From NCBI GenBank assembly GCA_021397835.1, contig JAJFZO010000605.1, positions 310,001-374,000 of the forward strand: a stretch of 64,000 nt of DNA. Direction: 5' to 3'. The notes under the pieces are model-generated. The model saw nothing but the letters and a program-made list of their open reading frames with translations. It did not search any database and was not told the DNA's origin. This document shows, one piece after another, positions 21,391 to 34,827 of the stretch (position 1 is the stretch's first letter; every line of letters begins with the position of its first letter). Made by a program: the position numbers and the translations under genes. Source of the DNA: Moringa oleifera. Lineage: Eukaryota > Streptophyta > Magnoliopsida > Brassicales > Moringaceae.

Positions 21391-24368
21391 ATGAACATTT
21401 CTGATGAGAACAATCCTAATATCACCAAACCCACTACTTTTCAAGGTAAATTAATATGATTGTACTGAGTTTTGCTTGAGGTAATTGTAGTTTCAGAATG
21501 CAAATGGTTGTTGAAGTCCAAGATCTAACATGTTTTTTTTTTTTTTTTCTGAATTTCTTGTCTGGTCTTTTGATAAATGAAAAAAAAAAGGAGGTAAAGA
21601 AGAAACGGGTGGCAGGAAGTTCGTGCAGGAGATTAGGCACAACAGGAGAGCATTAAGCGTTATTAATCACAACTTAGTTGGACCACAAGCATACCCTTGT
21701 GTTGTTAACAAGAGATCATTGTCACAGTAATCATCTCATTGCTTACACTTGTTGATCTTTGGTTGTTTTTCTTGAAAATAATGGTTCATTTTCTTCACAG
21801 AAAGCATGAAGTCTCTGAAAAGAACCTCCCTGATCCAATGCAGCGTCCACTTACAAGGTTAGAGTTAGATCATTGACGTTTCATTGTGCTTTTTGACTTA
21901 TTTGGGTGATGAGAAGAGGTAGGAAAAGGAAAACAAGTTCAAATTTTGAATCTTAGATCTCATATTGCGTTAGAAAGAGCAACAACGCTCTTCAATCCAC
22001 TCAATTTAGCCATCAGTGATGAGTGGCTGAGTTGAGATACTTCTCCATTTCCATGGATCAAGTCAAAGCAACATAAGACACTAAGATTCGTACTTTACTT
22101 CAATATGCTTTTCCTTAGTAACCAAATGGGGATATGAAAAATGGCTTTATGTTGATCCAAGCTTGACTTTCAAGCGTGATTGTTTAATCCTAATCTGTTG
22201 GTCTCCAGGAAGTTTGCTTCACAAATGTCTGGCACTCCACAACCGTGCCCGGAGGTATTCATTGCTCTCTCTCTCTCTCTCTTCCTGCATTTTTTCCCGA
22301 GTGGTAATGAAATTGTTTTTCTGCATTTCCTCATGTTTTGTGTTGTTGACAGGAAACCAAGAAGCTGAAACCATCAGCTCCAAGCGCAAATGAGTTTGGA
22401 GATTGTATATTCATAGACGTAGAGGAGCCAAAGGCGCCTGTAGACCATCCGATACCAATGGCCTTAGAAGAAACAGATGCAAGGCTTAGTGAGAATGAAC
22501 CAGTGGTACTTACCTTCTTGAATCATAAAGACTTCAAATTTTTGTTCAGTTGTGACAAAACCTATAACTGTTTTGCTAAAACTGGATAGGATGAGGTTGA
22601 AATGGAGGATATACTGGAAGAGCCTGTTTTGGACATTGATAGCTGTGATGCAACGAATGCGATGGCAGTTATTGATTATATTGACGATTTATATACTTAC
22701 TATCGAAGAATGGAGGTGAGTTGAACCTTATCTTTTAAGGCTCTCCTGTTGAGATTTAATGTCTTCTGTCTTCATCCCTCAGATTTATCATCTAAAGAAA
22801 GCAAACAGCTGAGTGAGTCTTCATCAAACTAAAAGTAGATAAATTCAACTGTCCAACCATCCTAAAACCTGTAAGAATAATAGCAATGAGCAAATAGATG
22901 TTCAAAGAGATGCCCAGAGGATTAGATGTGAAAACAGATAAGATCTTCATTCCAAAAACAGGCTCTTTTTTTGGATTTTTTTTTTTTTTTTGGGTTTTCC
23001 TTCTTGTTTAAAACTGTTTGCTAACATTTGGTATGATTTTTCACAAATTTAACATAATTTCCTATATGGGCAACATTTTCTTGATCTGCTTGACATTTCC
23101 GACACTAATTTGTGTTGCAATTGGACGTTGTCTTGTTGATTTTCATGTAAGTTTGAAAGAGTACTAAAAACATGGGTAACTGGTTGCAGAGTTGTAGCTG
23201 TGTTTCTCCAAACTATATGGCTCAACAGTTTGACATTAACGAGAGAATGAGGGCAATACTAATTGACTGGCTCATTGAGGTACATGAAATGCTCCCTACT
23301 GAACCAATCCAATGCCTTAAATGGTTATAACTGGGTTTCTGGTTCAAAATTTTCTTCAAGTTAAAGACAAACAAAGTGTGTTTCTAAACCATCACATTGG
23401 TTTGTGGAAATGGACAGGTGCATGACAAGTTTGAACTGATGAACGAGACATTGTTTCTTACCGTTAATCTCATAGATAGATTCTTGTCCCAGCAAGCAGT
23501 TGTAAGAAAGAAGCTTCAGTTGGTTGGTCTGGTTGCTATGCTCTTAGCATGCAAGTACGAGGAGGTTTCAGTCCCTGTTGTTGGGGATTTGGTCCTCATA
23601 TCAGACAAAGCCTACACTAGAAACGAAGTTCTTGAAATGGTGACTTCTCTTTCTTTTGAATGAAATGCTTGAAAAAAACAAAAATACCATTGTTTACAGT
23701 CGAGTAACTGAAGGCTTTTATCTTCTCAACTTGCAGGAGAAACTGATGCTGAACACATTACAATTCAACATGTCATTTCCAACACCATATGTCTTCTTGA
23801 AAAGGTTTCTCAAGGCTGCTCAATCCAATAAGAAGGTAAGTTTCATCTGTTGGCAATTATCATAAAACATAGTGACGTTGTCTGAAACTGGGGATCTCAA
23901 TTATGACCTGAAAACAGATGGAGATGATGTCCTTCTTCCTGATGGAGCTTGCCCTTGTGGAGTATGAGATGCTCAAGTTTCCACCATCTTTATTAGCATC
24001 AGCTGCTGTATATACTGCTCAATGCAGCCTTTATGGGTTCAAGCAGTGGAGTAAGACATGCCAGTGGCACAGTCTCTACTCAGAAGATCAGCTCTTGTGA
24101 GTCTCCATCTCTGTAACTCCTTCTACCAATTCTTCTTCCACATTTCACCATCTTTCCTGCTAATTCTCCTTGTCAAGCTTATATATACTAGAAACTGATT
24201 AGATCTCTGTTTGTGTGTTGCAGGGAATGCTCAAGATTGATGGCTGAATTCCACCAAAGAGCAGGGACAGGGAAACTCACAGGGGTATATAGAAAGTACA
24301 GCTCATCCAAGTTTGGGTACACAGCAAAATGTGAACCAGCTCTTGTTCTTTTGAACACTCAAACATAG
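21391..24368 (+). CDS. CYCB2: B2-type mitotic cyclin
   Basis: Eleven exons join to 435 residues: 21391..21445, 21591..21726, 21801..21857, 22209..22254, 22353..22505, 22590..22715, 23190..23279, 23418..23639, 23737..23835, 23918..24096, 24224..24368. Motifs: destruction box [10 protein letters not shown] at about residue 37; the B-cyclin signature [18 protein letters not shown]; cyclin-box [12 protein letters not shown]-terminal cyclin fold with [17 protein letters not shown]. Length and exon number fit plant CYCB2. Family knowledge: it activates CDKA/CDKB at G2/M and is degraded by APC/C through the destruction box. The upstream MSA cluster supports G2/M transcription. It lies in tandem with the PSAT gene, stop to next ATG 773 bases. 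Confidence 0.96.
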
Positions 24369-24720
24369 AAGAAGAGAGAGTGTACAGCCACTGACTATAG
24401 CTGCTGATTCCATCAAGCAGAAGACGGGGAGGGATCCACAGAGAGAGAGAGAGAGCACACTGAATTATGACATAATAACATGGCAGCTCTGGTTGCTGCT
24501 GCAATTAGGAAGCAAGTCTAATTAACAAAGCTCGCAGCCTGGTTGTTAATAGCCTTAATTTATAGCCATTGGTTGTTAATACCCTCTCTGTTCTTAATTC
24601 AAAATGTTTTTTGTTACTGAATTTTCACTTCATTCCATTGAAATCAATAAGAACAATGTTCCTTTTAATTCAAAAGATGATCTTTTCCATGTACAAAGTT
24701 TATCTTGGTGATTCCATTGA

Positions 24721-24865
24721 CTAATGCCAAGCACAAAACATTAGCTTTTCAGAAAGAAGAAGAAGAAATTGAATTGAACTTGATAACCATACTGCCAAGC
24801 GAAAAACAACAGCTTTGCAGGGGGGAAAGAACGGAAGAAGAAATTGAATTGAACTTGATAACCAC
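24721..24865 (+). repeat. Tandem duplication of about 73 bp in the PSAT promoter
   Basis: Unit 1 (about 24721-24790) and unit 2 (about 24791-24865) share GCCAAGC near the start, then ACAG/TAGCTTT, and end with a near-perfect shared block GAAGAAATTGAATTGAACTT followed by GATAACCA. The middle has drifted. The pair lies about 280-420 bases upstream of the PSAT start. Confidence 0.8.
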
Positions 24866-24957
24866 ACTTGAGTGGAGGACAAGCAAGCCCAACCTAAAAC
24901 GCTATCGTTTTTGTTCCATTTATCTTTCGACCACTTGCAGGTCTACCAACCCAGCGC

Positions 24958-24965
24958 ACACGTGT
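24958..24965 (+). promoter_or_regulatory. G-box in the PSAT promoter
   Basis: The palindrome ACACGTGT, a G-box/ABRE-type site for bZIP or bHLH factors, sits about 55 bases before the TATA box. A regulatory role is inferred from motif and position only. Confidence 0.5.
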
Positions 24966-25018
24966 TATAAGAATACAGACACCTTGGCATTATCACTCTG
25001 CTACTGTCCAATATTGGA

Positions 25019-25026
25019 TATAAATA
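25019..25026 (+). promoter_or_regulatory. TATA box of the PSAT gene
   Basis: TATAAATA lies 116 bases before the ATG at 25142, the expected position for a core promoter with a leader of about 85 bases. A second weaker TTTATACTT follows at about 25058. Confidence 0.65.
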
Positions 25027-25141
25027 TTAGCAAGTTGCTGTCAAAGTCCTCTCGCTTATTTATACTTTGATACTCAGATTCAGATCCTTGTTCATTTAAC
25101 CAAAAAGGAAAAGGTTTCTCTGTATCTCTTCTCCAACAGCC

Positions 25142-26428
25142 ATGGCGGCAACGGCGCACTCTCTCCTGCTGCAGAATCCAGGGCAACAGCACCTCCTTAA
25201 AGAGAAGCCGGCCTCGTTAGCCCAGCTCCGTAAACCGAGTGCCGTCGCTCTCACCAAAGGCAGCAACAAAGCCATCTCGATAAAATGCGCAGCAACGACG
25301 CATGTCCAAGATCCACAAAAACTGGATGCTCAATCCCAAAACCGGGTCTTCAACTTCGCTGCGGGACCCGCCATCTTGCCCGAGAACGTCCTCCTTAAGG
25401 CCCAGTCGGAGCTTTACAACTGGCGCGGATCCGGCATGAGTGTCATGGAAATGAGCCACCGGGGCAAGGATTTCCTTTCAATCATCCAGAAGGCTGAAGC
25501 GGATCTCCGTACTCTTTTGAATATCCCACCCGAATATGCTGTCTTGTTTCTGCAGGGTGGCGCCACCTCGCAGTTTGCTGCCGTCCCCTTGAATCTGTGC
25601 AAGCCCGATGATCCCGTTGATTATCTGGTTACTGGGTCCTGGGGCGATAAAGCGTTCAAGGAGGCACAGAAGTTTTGCAAACCGAAGGTGATTTGGTCGG
25701 GTAAATCAGAAAAGTACACAAAAATCCCATCTTTTAATGATTTGGAACAGAGCCCGGATGCCAAGTACTTGCATATTTGTGCTAATGAGACCATTCATGG
25801 GGTGGAATTTAAGAATTACCCGCAAGCCAAGAACGCCACCGGGATTTTGGTGGCTGACATGTCTTCAAATTTCTGTTCGAAGCCCGTGGACGTGACTAAG
25901 TTTGGGGTAATATACGCCGGAGCGCAGAAGAATGTCGGGCCATCTGGGGTCACCATTGTGATTATCAGGAAGGATCTGTTAGGGAATGCTCAAGAGATAA
26001 CCCCTGTAATGTTTGATTACAAGATCCATGACGAGAACAACTCGCTATACAATACACCTCCCTGTTTTGGCATTTACATGTGTGGGTTGGTGTTTGAGGA
26101 TCTGTTGGCACAGGGTGGATTGAAGGAGGTGGAGAAGAAGAACAAGAAGAAAGCAGAGCTGCTGTACAATGCCATTGATGAGAGCAAGGGCTTTTACAGA
26201 TGCCCAGTGGAGAAATCTGTGAGGTCACTGATGAATGTACCATTTACTCTGGAGAAGTCAGATTTGGAGGCTGAGTTCATCAAGGAAGCTGCAAAGGAGA
26301 AGATGGTGCAGCTGAAGGGGCACAGGTCAGTTGGAGGAATGCGAGCTTCCATATACAATGCAATGCCTCTGGCTGGAGTTGAGAAGTTGGTTGCTTTCAT
26401 GAAGGATTTCCAGGCAAGGCATGCTTGA
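25142..26428 (+). CDS. PSAT: Phosphoserine aminotransferase, plastid form
   Basis: A single intronless frame of 428 residues. The ATG at 25142 is in context AGCCATGGCG. Residues 1 to about 65 are Ser/Ala/Lys-rich without acidic clusters, like a plastid transit peptide. The mature enzyme begins near [16 protein letters not shown]. It shows [16 protein letters not shown], the phosphate-cup loop [12 protein letters not shown], and the PLP-lysine motif [12 protein letters not shown] with Lys at residue 263; the C-terminus carries [16 protein letters not shown]. Family knowledge: it converts 3-phosphohydroxypyruvate and glutamate to 3-phosphoserine and 2-oxoglutarate, the second step of the phosphorylated serine pathway. 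Absence of introns is normal for plant PSAT. It lies downstream of CYCB2 and converges on the GRIP golgin gene. Confidence 0.97.
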   Translation: MAATAHSLLLQNPGQQHLLKEKPASLAQLRKPSAVALTKGSNKAISIKCAATTHVQDPQKLDAQSQNRVFNFAAGPAILPENVLLKAQSELYNWRGSGMSVMEMSHRGKDFLSIIQKAEADLRTLLNIPPEYAVLFLQGGATSQFAAVPLNLCKPDDPVDYLVTGSWGDKAFKEAQKFCKPKVIWSGKSEKYTKIPSFNDLEQSPDAKYLHICANETIHGVEFKNYPQAKNATGILVADMSSNFCSKPVDVTKFGVIYAGAQKNVGPSGVTIVIIRKDLLGNAQEITPVMFDYKIHDENNSLYNTPPCFGIYMCGLVFEDLLAQGGLKEVEKKNKKKAELLYNAIDESKGFYRCPVEKSVRSLMNVPFTLEKSDLEAEFIKEAAKEKMVQLKGHRSVGGMRASIYNAMPLAGVEKLVAFMKDFQARHA

Positions 26429-27629
26429 TTCATCTATCATATTATGTCTGAAGCTCTGTGGGTATGTAAGCTTTTGAGTTTTCTGATTTCTGCTCGGACT
26501 GATAGGTTCTATGAGTATGGCTGCTTGTAAGGTTGTGCAATAATTTGGTATAAGAAGTTTAGTAGTAAAAGTTTTGGGGGAATCAATTCTTGTGTTGCTT
26601 TTCATCTACTTGAATAATTGGAGATATGGTTGTGAAAGATAAAAAAATGCTGTAGGACTATCTTACCATGTTGAACATCCATGTTATATTATATATTGGG
26701 CAATTTCTTAAGGAACAGGCTCCTCTGTTGTGCTATCTTCTTTTATATAAGTCGTCCTTTCTCAATAAATGAGAGAAACAAGATCCAGAAAGCCAACCAT
26801 GCACCAAAGTGTCTGATGATGCAGCTTTTTCCTGCAAGTGTAAAGCCAGAGTCCAATGGTTTAAAGATTTGCTCAATGAGCTTTCTTCCTGTTTTTAGAT
26901 TAATTAAATTCATTGGACTTTTGGGGTGTTTGCTTTTGCCTTTTCTCCACACGTATTAGGTCCATTCAATTGGCATCGCATTGTTTGAAGTGATTTCAAC
27001 AATGCCCAGAACTCAACCCACCCAAAATTTGGTTGTTTTCTTAAAGTGAACAGCTGCAATATCAGCATCTTGATTGTTTAAGACAATGTTTAAAAGAAAT
27101 ATAAGTTACCAACGTTTGGTGGCCATAGGACTATATTCTGCTAATTGAATGTGGAAGAAAAAGGTGAAGAGGGATGCATGCTGTAAACTCTTGTAGAACA
27201 TCCTAGGAAGAATTCAGCACAAATATACATAAAAAGAGAGAGAAACAGAGTAAGAAAGAGAATTTTATTAGTATGGAGAGAAATCTTATTTCTCCGTATA
27301 CTTAAAACTCTACATTGAATGTTGATGACATAAAAGGAAAAAAAAAAAAAAGAAGGCAAAAGTGTTTTCTATAAAAGGGAAAAAATGGCTCAGCAGGCTT
27401 GATGACATGTCAAAGTCTTCTTCCTTTCCTCACACTTGCAATACATCATTCTCTGATAATATTCTTTACAACAACTGAACAAGTACATGAAGCAATGGTT
27501 GTGTTACAAAAATACAAGACAGTAATCTTGAATCAGGAGCCAAGCAACTGAAAAATCTTGCAGATGGATAACAATTTGCTGAAGGCTCCCCTCCACGTAA
27601 GGAATTCAGTAACTTTCTGTGTTGCAAGG
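26429..27629. other. Convergent spacer between PSAT and GRIP golgin
   Basis: Both flanking genes end here, so the region holds their 3' untranslated sequences and a shared spacer. I see no further coding exon or structured repeat. Confidence 0.6.
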
Positions 27630-30600
27630 CTAAGAAAATGAAAATCTTGAAAAAAGAGACTGGGATGATCCTGATGCGTTGCTGGCTGGACTTGGTGGAA
27701 CATCGGTTGAACTGCGGTAGGCTTGTTGACACTTCTGCATCTGCATTTGAATACAGAATGCAGCCAGCAGAAGGAGATGGGTTAGGCCATCCTATATCTA
27801 ATATTTAATCCTATATCTAGTATTTACACTCATTTTATAATTATGATATTATTGTGGAAAATATAGCATGTGCCATTGTAGTATTGCAAGCTGACACAGC
27901 ATTGAACATCAGATGCAAAGCCGGTGCATTTGAATGCATGGTTCGGAATTTCATGAAACTAAAAAGCAATTCCAAATTCATTGTTTGAATCACTTATATG
28001 GGCTTAGATCTGAAATTGAACTCCATAGAAAAACCAAAGATTTACTGTACCATGAATGTCACCTTCTTAATATGATAATTTATGGTGCACAGGATTGAAA
28101 CCAAGCAGACTAAATGACTTTATAGTACTTGCCTATCTTTTTTGCTTGCTGGTCATGCATCCATGATATTATGTTTAAAGGCATCCACATGATATCACTT
28201 AATTCAGACCTTCGAAGCATCAAGACTCATCAAATGCTTTAATACTGATTTTGAGAAAGTAATGTAAAACATCCAGCAAAAATTACCTCTTGAGGACTGA
28301 ATTGAAGCAGCATAGCTACTACAGGTAGTAGAGCCTCCACTTCACCTGTCAAGAACAAATGTATCAGAAAGTAAAAACTAACAGCTTTTTGAACACCATC
28401 TCTATCTAAATACTTCATGTTATGAAGGAGAAATGACAGAACTTCAACTTCTGTGATTTTCCAAGTTGCTTTACACATATACCTGTTTCGAGGAGCTTTA
28501 AGATGACGTTTTTCAGATATGTCATGTCTACACCTTCCCTCTTCTGTTTTCTCTCCATCTCACGAAACTCAGCCTTCAGCATAGCTTCCTAGATTTGGTT
28601 CAAATCAAACTTTTGAATCAACAATACATGAAATTGCAAAGAAATAACAATATTTTACTCCTGTTTCTAAAGGAATCCATAAAATTTGAGTGTACGGGCA
28701 ACTATAAATTGGAAGACGGTTCATCTTCTTCCTTGCACAAGTTTGCTTAGGAGAAGACAGAACTGAAAAACAGAAGCACGGTGGTTTAGTTTTTGGCAGC
28801 CATACTAAATGAATTCTTAGATCTCAATCACCTCTGGTCATCCAAACAACCCTCTTATTTACTTATTTACAATAATGCAGAAAAGCCTCTTTGGCATTAA
28901 CAGTTCTGCCTGAGCCCAAAATGCAAAACCAATCCCATCCTTTTCATCATCATGATCAATATGACCTTCACCTTCCTAGTCACAAAGCCCAGTAGTTATC
29001 AATCTAAATATTTTCTCTTTAACTAACAATTTTGTAACATGAGTCCAAATTCTCATAACCCAAAAATTAGCAGAAGTCCAGACTTCTTCATACCTGTTGG
29101 CTGTGGAGACGATTTTCACGCTCAAGCTCCTCAATTTCCTCCTGAATTAATGTGAGTATCAGAAAGTGAACTTTGAAGAAAAGATGGCAATCAAAGTGTT
29201 CGGGTGTGACATACTTGAAGTGCTAAAATATGCCTCTGTGACTGTGCCAGCTCTTCCTCTCTTTGAGCTTGTTGCCTTGCCAAAAGCTGAAATTAGAAAA
29301 CCAAATAATCCAGAAAAACAATTAAAAATATTCTTCCAGAAGACAAAGCGAAATCAATTATTCTCATATCAAGCAAATCTGCAGTATCTGCAGGTCACTT
29401 GCAGATCTTACAGTTGGTTACTTATAATTATTGCTATCCTGTTTTTTTTAAGAAATCACAAACTTCCAAAAGGTACAGGGTAAGAGTCCCTAGTAGAGCT
29501 TACGGTAAGACCATATGATAAACTGGAAGGTGGAAACTTCAGACACCCTAATAAGATACTCGATGAACTGACTTGAATGAAAAGAATTATTTAAGAAGCT
29601 GCATTTGTACCAGAATCTGCCGTTCTGCTGCAGAAGTGCTCAAGTTTGAAGCATCCTGCTTTTGTGGGGCTGACAATAACGGATCAAAATAGATATGTTA
29701 GAGGCCAAGAGGCATCTCCTTAAATGCATTCATTTAAACACCACACAACTTTAAGATTCCATATCTAATTTGATTAAGTATAGCTATTGGATATTGGAAA
29801 ATTTTTTCATACCTGCATTGTAGCTATCATTGTGGTCAGCCTGGGATTATATTATATTGTCAGTACACAAAAGCAGAAAAACATTTGAAATTCATGTCAG
29901 ATATGGGTGCAATGCTAATAGATAATTAAAATAGATAGGATCATACTCCTTGTCGCTGTTCTAGAGACTGCTGAAGAATCTTGTTGTCACCTAAAAGTCT
30001 AGAAATTTCTCTATCCTTCTCCTCAATCATTCTATCAGCCAGATCACGGAGTGACACATGCTCCTCCTGCAAGTTACGAACCCAATTAACTAAGAAGGAA
30101 AGTTAAATGTTGCTTAACCATTATCATCAAGGCCAAAAGAAGGAAAAAGAAAAAAGGAATGCAAGTCACCTTCAGCTTCTTATACAGTTGTTTGAGCTTG
30201 TCTAATTCTTCTTTTAGATCCTGCCCAGAGGACACTTCATTTTGAGCAATCAAAGCCTCACATCTGCCTGAAAATCAAATTCAAAGCTTAAAACCATTAC
30301 AAAACAATAAAAAATGCATTTTTCAAGTGAAGTGGGAAAAAATAATGATTATTTGACAAAGCATAAAAATCATACGGCGCCACATTTCTTCCAAATTTTG
30401 AAGGTCTACTTCCCATGCTTGCTTTTCTGATACGTGGCGTGCAATAGCAGAGTCAAGCTTCATCTCAATGCTCTTGATCTGCCGCTTGGCATCATTGAGA
30501 GCTGCATCTCTGAAACAATTGTGCAGCAAAAAGCATGTCTAAGAAGATTGTTATGTGTTTCACAAAACTTCAAGGGTACAAGAAAATAAAAAGGAACAGT

Positions 30601-33600
30601 GAGGACAGGATAACAACACTTTTTTAAACTGAAAGCCAGTCACACAACAATGTGCATGCAGATACAGTGACACCTCTTTTTCTGCCTCCCATTATTCAGA
30701 AGTTCAACTCATGCTACCATCACAAAAGTCAAATAGGTAATAATGCTACCTTTCTGCCAGTTCTTTATTGTGATTAACCAAAGCTTCCTGGAGATCTTGG
30801 TGAGTCCTATCCCTTTCTGAAGATGCCAACATTAGTTCTTTTTCAGCTTCCTACAGGACCAAAGGGGAAGAAGTCATTGTAAGGTATATAAGCTGCATAT
30901 ATAAAAGTAGCAGTTTTTCAGTCATTGCAAGGTATGTACTTTCAGTGCATCCTCAAGGGCTTTGATCTGTTCAGAGTCTTTTGCTGCTGCTAGCTCTGCA
31001 TCCTTTTTCTGGAGAAGCGTGTGAGCTCGAACCTTGTAAGAGGAAAATTCACTTTCAAGGCGGTTGATCTGCACAAAATATAAATTGGAAGAAGAAATAT
31101 GAAAATGGGCCACATAGTTCATTGGAAATTAAGATGCAGGCAACTTCACATTCAGAGAGCTGTGATCATGCATTATCAGTAAACAGGGTCCTCATTATTG
31201 ATGCAGATGATTGGAGGACATTGGGACCAGACGGTTCTGATCACTTTTATAGGAAAGATCCAAAAGACATGCTAACTAGCATGTTTCCAGCCCACAACAG
31301 TTATCATATAAGCCAGAAACCCACAGCTCTTCATTATGATTAACAATCCAACCTATCAATGCCCACTAACATCAACAAACTGGTGAAAACAAAACTGAAT
31401 CCTGTCCTAGCCTCCCAGCTAGTCAGAATGGAGGAATTCCTAAAGGGTACGTTCACTTAGACCTATTTTATGCAGATATCAGGCAAGAATATGCCTCCCA
31501 ATCTGCACAGCGAAGGAACATATCTCCCTAAACGTTTCCCTGTTACTGACCATTTACTTGCCTCCTTTGCCAAAGCTAGAATAAGATCTTTATATTTTTC
31601 TGATTATGTATTAGATTTACCTGGGTGCAGAATGAGGGGAAATAACAACATTTTAAGCTAAAATCAGAAGATTTAGCCCTTCTAGTCTTGGAGGATAAGT
31701 TCCAATTCTCTCTCTCTCTCTCTCTCTGGCTCTCTCTCTTCCTTATGATGAATGGAAGAATAATTACCTCATCTTTGGCAGCCCTTAGATGAGCTTCTTT
31801 CGTACTTAGCATCTGGTTTTGCACAGACATCTCCGATTCCAGTTGACCTGCCCAATAAGGAAGCATGAATATTCATTTTCAGTGAATAAACACAATCCAA
31901 TGAACTGTATGAGAGGAACATACTACTCATTTTGGCTGCTTCTATTTCAGCACGTAGGCAGTTACTCTCGGCAACTTCCAGTTTTGTTTTCAGTGCCTGC
32001 AAAGCAGCTTCCCAGCTCTGCTTTTCCTTCTCCTGAATGCATTGCAGGTTTTGATAGTATACCAGCCAAATGTATACACATGACACAATAATTATACCAT
32101 TCAATGAACCAGGAAAATATTAACATTGAGAAGGGCAACACTAGCTCCAGCAACATAGAGTTGCCAGAGAACTAAAGTCATCACTTATTTCAATAGAATT
32201 TACGGGCTTCCAGTATTGACCCAAAATGAAACTAGTAGCCTGATACTTTGATTGATATAACATGAGAGGAACACACTTTCTCAACAAAATACTAAAAGCC
32301 TAAATATAAAGCATGCCAAGATTTGCAAAGACATTACAGAAAACCTGGGAACGAAGGGATGGAAGACATAGCTAAAAAGAAAACAATTACCAGAGATGTA
32401 TCAGCAAACAAGACTCAAATTGGCCAACATAGTTGTTGATACAGAACTTAGGAAAAGATTTGGCATAATAAGGGCCCTTAATGAAGTTGAAAAAAAGACA
32501 AGTTAAACTTTTATTTATTCTATAAGTTTGAGTCATACGTGCTCCTGCTTTAGGTGAAAAAGCTCTCCTTTAACAGTTTCTAGAGCAGCTTTCAGCCTGG
32601 CTGCTTCACCAGTTGAGGCTGCATCCATCTCTGCAATCTTAGACTCCTTCTCTGCAACTAGCATCTGGAAAAGTACATTTCAGTCCAGCTTAGTCTAACA
32701 CGTTTAACAAGCATCCAGCATAACTAACCTAGGAAACATGAATCTACTAAAACATGTCAGCAAGAGTGAAAAGAATGGGGGGAAAAAAAAGACAAAGAGA
32801 ATCAATTTTTTATTGCGAATAAACAAGAGAGTAACTGTCAGATTTCTATATATTTATCCACCTTGAAGAAAACTGCAGAGTAACATGCATTTTTAGTATT
32901 ATAATTCTCAAAAAAAAAGAAAAGACAAAAGAAATGGAACATATGTAATCCATAAAAATGTTGCTTCCATTTTATTCATATAACATTTAATAATATATCT
33001 CACCTGTAATGCAGAGATGGTTTCAGTTGCTTTGTTTCTATCAGATAAAGCATCGGCCAGCTGCGCTTCCAAACCCTCAAGATTCTAATAAAGAAAACAG
33101 ACTTAGAAAGAAGCTGAAATACCATCTTTGCAAAATGGGCTACAAATGAAAAGAAAAAGAAAAAGAAAAGAAAATGATAATTAAGAGCCATAGTTGCTGC
33201 AACTAAGTTCTGAAATACCTTCTGATGTTTAGCAGATAGCTCAACAATTGTAGCTTGTCTCTTTTCATCCGCTGCTTGTAATAACCCTTGCATGTCTTCC
33301 ACTGCCTAAGATGTGAACATGATATTTTAAAATGTCCAAAAAGCAGCAACATCTTTGATCTCCAGGCATATATAATAAACAAAGTAAAGGAACGTGATAT
33401 TTTAAGAACTCCAACTGAAAAATGATGGTCTCAAAAATAGTAGCAATTGCAGTTTGATATGACAGGGACTATCAGGAATTTGCAGTTATAAATACACTAG
33501 GAAGAAACAAGTTGAAGAAACATATAATCATTCCTAAAGGTAGTCACTGAATGAAAAAAAATGACAGTGATTCTATATCCATCGTCAGAGTAAACTAAGC

Positions 33601-34784
33601 AAAATTACAGAAATTCAACTGTGCGGTAGAATGAAGCATTTGGCTGCAAGATACCGTTGCATCAGTGAAGATGAAAAATAAATGTATTGTAGATCATGCA
33701 TCCAGTGAAGAACTAATAAAATAACTGAGCACTAGGTTTATTTGTACGCATAAACTGAGAAACATGCTGGGAATTTCTTAATCATACGGCATCATGGTTT
33801 CGCAGAATACAAAGTCTTGCTCACATCCTTTAGTTACAAAGATAAATAAAGCAAGAGAAAATCAGCTTAAGATTAGCGTCGTTAGAGTGAACATAAATAT
33901 CAAATACCTGCTCCTTTTCCAGAAGAGACTGTTGCAACGCCTCAAGAGCAATTTCTTTAGGTTGCAATGAACACCGCAGTTCTTCAAGGTTGTCCCGGAG
34001 TCTGTATGCCAATTGCATGATGAATACACAAAAAACAAATGACAAAAAGTTCTACAAATGGAAATGCTTAAATTCAAGAATGGAGTTTTGGAACAGCTTC
34101 ATCAGTCCATGGTCAAGATGTCAAAAGACAGCCACAAGTTTAAAAGCATTACTAAAAGTTCTAGTGCTGAATAGTGAAAAAGTACCAACAAGCCAACTGA
34201 AGAGAACCTCAACCCCAACTACTTAGGAGAAAGGGGAGGACAAAATTACAAATAAAAATCAATGACGGCATAAGATTGCCAGAAACTTTCAGTTATGCAC
34301 CACGATATGAACAATATAAATGGTGTCTCTCATTGCATGTGGTACGAGTCAAAGCACATAGAGTTTCTGAGACAATGCAAAAGTTCATGAACTGCCATCC
34401 AGTTGAGACTTACTTATTGTTTGCACTTCTTAATTGTTGCCTCTCCGCATCCATTGCTTTCAATGCCTCATTCGCTTGTTGACGCGTGCGTTCCAAATCT
34501 TGCTGCAGAGCTGCCTGTTGCGATGATGCTCGTTCAACTGTTTCATTGACCTCATGAAGTCGGGCCTCAAGATCATCTTTTTCCTAAAATAACAGTCTCC
34601 AAACAATAACTCAACTTATTTTGCAGTAGATAAAACATGAGTGGATCTGGTTAAAACTTATAGCCAGCGTCCAAGAATTATATATTTCTTCTACAGGTAC
34701 GTTGTAGATCAGAAATATCACCAATTCAATAGACAGACAGACAGAGATATAGATGGATAGATAGATAGATAGACAGATAGATAC

Positions 34785-34827
<43 letters not shown>

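Noticed and set aside
24705..25070. 121-codon plus-strand open frame before PSAT
   Set aside because: Created by the promoter tandem duplication and lies in the PSAT promoter; the two repeats of IELNLIT in it reflect the DNA repeat.
29166..29483. 105-codon plus-strand open frame
   Set aside because: Overlaps golgin exon 29215-29286 on the opposite strand and runs into an intron.
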